Part shown: positions 14,263 through 15,611 of the stretch, piece by piece | Layout: the number at the start of each line of letters is the position of its first letter | Position numbering within the stretch: the stretch's first letter is position 1 | Assembly: GCA_947253135.1 (NCBI GenBank) | Contig: CAMXYS010000023.1 | Location: forward strand, 1-15,611 | Direction: 5' to 3' | DNA from: an uncultured Clostridia bacterium | Lineage (GTDB): Bacteria; Bacillota; Clostridia; Saccharofermentanales; Fastidiosipilaceae | DNA: 15,611 nt | Position numbers and translations under genes: made by a program | Notes under the pieces: generated by a model | The model's database searches: none | Seen by the model: the letters and a program-made list of their open reading frames with translations, nothing else | What the model was told of the DNA's origin: nothing

Positions 14263-15525
14263 CTATTCGTCAGTCGCAGACGACGCTGTACCCTCCGCCG
14301 GCAAGCCGTTAAAAACACCTCGCTCTATACAACCTTGCAAAACATAAGCTACATTATTGATCCGTTTTTGAAAAAGATCTTCGCCAAACAGCTCTATTAG
14401 ACTCTCTGAATCGTCCCGGCCCGTGCCGGACACCTGGCCTGAATTCTCCTCATAAGCACTGCGGGTCGACTCCTTCACATCGGCCGGATTTTTAAAGTCA
14501 TAATTGCCGGATTCAATGTAAACAACAGGGATGCCGGCCTCGTCAAAGGGCACATAATTGCCGTCCTTCAAAGTAAATTCCCGGTAAGGAACTTGGCTGC
14601 CGCTACCTTCCGGATACTCCACTTCCGCCCGGCTTTCGTTATAGAAAATATCGAATTCATTGAGCGTCGGTAGATCTTTTTCAAAAATCACCCCGGTCAT
14701 TTCATACAATTTGCGGCGGTTCCGGTACTTATTTCCCTCTGTCAAAGCATTGCGGCCGGCATGGGCGTACAGCTTATCGCCGGGCAGGAGTGATTCCACC
14801 ACATAGACTGCGTCGGTTCTCTCTCGGTCAGCCGCGCTCATTGCAGCAACATAGGCCTCGGCACCGCGGAAGCTGTCGTGCCCGGCGCCTAAAAAGATTA
14901 ACTGAACATCGTAACCAAGGGGACTGTTTTTTAGCTGCCGGGCCAGAGTCAAGAGGGTAGCTACACCGGAGGCATTGTCAGAAAGGCCGTCAAAATCAGT
15001 CACTTCCTCCTTCTGTGCCTCTTCTTCACTGTAAATAACATCATAATTGGCACAGACCAAGACCTGCCTTTTTTCAAACTGCCTGTCGACTTGGGCGTCT
15101 TCCAGCAGTTTTTCGACCGTCTGACCGCGCTCCTCCAGGTGCAACGGGTCTACCGTTTGAAAGCCGCTGCCGGAAAACTCCACGATGATGTTGGCAGACT
15201 CCCGACCGTCATCGTCACGGCTGGAAAACGGAACAATTCGGGGCTTGAGCCCCTCTTCTTCCAAGGCCTCTACCAACATCTCTCGAGCTCCCTGTTCAGC
15301 TTCGGAATAGGGGCTGCGAAAAGGATGCCGGCGAGCCAAATCCAAAGCAAAAGACAGGCCGCCCCGGCCGAATTCGGCCGGTTTAGTGACCTCCTCCGGC
15401 TGACCGCAAGCCGGCAGCAGGAACAGTAGACAACAAAGCCAAAGCAAGATGGCAGCCGGACGGCAGCGGTGGTGCCAGGCAGAGTAGCCGGCTGTAACAG
15501 CATTGAGCTGGTCATTACCCTTCAT
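14263..15525 (-). CDS. Lipoprotein with M28 peptidase-like domain, catalytic residues altered
   Basis: 420-residue exported lipoprotein. A basic N-terminus and hydrophobic run (AILLWLCCLLFLLPAC, 25-40) end in a lipobox, so Cys40 should be lipidated and the protein held outside the membrane. The rest follows the M28 aminopeptidase fold: VLVCANYDV at 155-163, GLSDNASGVATLLTLAR at 180-196, LIFLGAGHDSFRGAEAYV at 209-226, and VPFDEAGIPVVYIES at 325-339. However, the metal ligands differ. The usual H-x-D is N160-Y-D162, the usual Glu-Glu is Gly215-His216, and the late His before the PF motif is Asn323. Only the bridging Asp183 and Asp162 are clearly kept. It may be a non-catalytic binding protein or use another metal set. 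ATG at 15525 follows AAGGAG by seven bases. First gene of the block leading to hemW. Confidence 0.72.
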   Translation of the reverse strand: MKGNDQLNAVTAGYSAWHHRCRPAAILLWLCCLLFLLPACGQPEEVTKPAEFGRGGLSFALDLARRHPFRSPYSEAEQGAREMLVEALEEEGLKPRIVPFSSRDDDGRESANIIVEFSGSGFQTVDPLHLEERGQTVEKLLEDAQVDRQFEKRQVLVCANYDVIYSEEEAQKEEVTDFDGLSDNASGVATLLTLARQLKNSPLGYDVQLIFLGAGHDSFRGAEAYVAAMSAADRERTDAVYVVESLLPGDKLYAHAGRNALTEGNKYRNRRKLYEMTGVIFEKDLPTLNEFDIFYNESRAEVEYPEGSGSQVPYREFTLKDGNYVPFDEAGIPVVYIESGNYDFKNPADVKESTRSAYEENSGQVSGTGRDDSESLIELFGEDLFQKRINNVAYVLQGCIERGVFNGLPAEGTASSATDE

Positions 15526-15555
15526 AACGATCTCCTTAAAAACGGTTATATGCCC

Positions 15556-15564
15556 ATTTTAACA
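15556..15564 (-). promoter_or_regulatory. Possible extended -10 promoter of the M28-like gene
   Basis: The minus strand reads TGTTAAAAT, a TGn plus TAAAAT extended -10 box, placing transcription about 25 nt before the ATG at 15525. No good -35 hexamer is present at 16-18 bp. A 7-bp inverted repeat (TGCCCAT at 15551-15557 and ATGGGCA at 15593-15599) brackets this site. Confidence 0.35.
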
Positions 15565-15611
15565 CGTCCGGGCCTTTCTCATTTCGTTATTTATGGGCAG
15601 CAGGTATAATA

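Noticed and set aside
1..15611. CRISPR arrays, insertion sequences, tRNA or rRNA genes
   Set aside because: No regular repeat-spacer pattern, transposase, terminal repeats or RNA gene sequence was seen on either strand; the Tn5 mosaic end at 29-47 is a library adapter, not a transposon.

Overview
The window looks like one end of a metagenome-assembled contig from an anaerobic, Gram-positive-type Firmicute, most likely a clostridial lineage. Four things point this way. The heat-shock genes run hemW-hrcA-grpE-dnaK-dnaJ-prmA, a typical Firmicute order. DnaK lacks the roughly 23-residue N-terminal insert of Gram-negative Hsp70s. A CIRCE operator precedes hrcA. The glycogen genes include the GlgC/GlgD pair common in Firmicutes. 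No species can be named from sequence alone. Bases 1-47 are not genomic: they read as an Illumina Nextera adapter with its index, so the glgA fragment beside them is cut by an assembly artefact.

Layout, left to right. (1) Positions 48-2942, minus strand: glycogen synthesis operon glgC-glgD-glgA (transcribed right to left, glgA truncated), driven by a near-consensus promoter at 3081-3108, with a terminator-like hairpin and T-run in its leader. (2) Positions 3331-4614, plus strand: an archaeal-type cofactor-independent phosphoglycerate mutase family gene with its own promoter; a hairpin terminator at 4678-4706 separates it from the convergent prmA. (3) Positions 4759-10648, minus strand: hrcA-grpE-dnaK-dnaJ-prmA, a HrcA/CIRCE-controlled chaperone operon. 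HrcA represses, GrpE/DnaK/DnaJ form the Hsp70 cycle, and PrmA methylates ribosomal protein L11. A perfect 12-bp hairpin lies between dnaK and dnaJ. (4) Positions 10823-12148: hemW, a radical SAM heme chaperone. (5) Positions 12145-14161: a two-gene unit encoding an AAA_21-type ATPase and a DUF4276-like TOPRIM protein, overlapping each other and hemW. (6) Positions 14263-15525: a lipoprotein with an M28 aminopeptidase-like fold whose usual metal ligands are largely replaced.

The most unusual part is 12145-15525. Where many Firmicutes carry lepA upstream of hemW, this genome has an ATPase-TOPRIM pair resembling two-component anti-phage systems, stitched by start/stop overlaps to the housekeeping gene hemW and preceded by a possibly inactive M28-like lipoprotein. 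No transposon, CRISPR array, tRNA or rRNA was seen.
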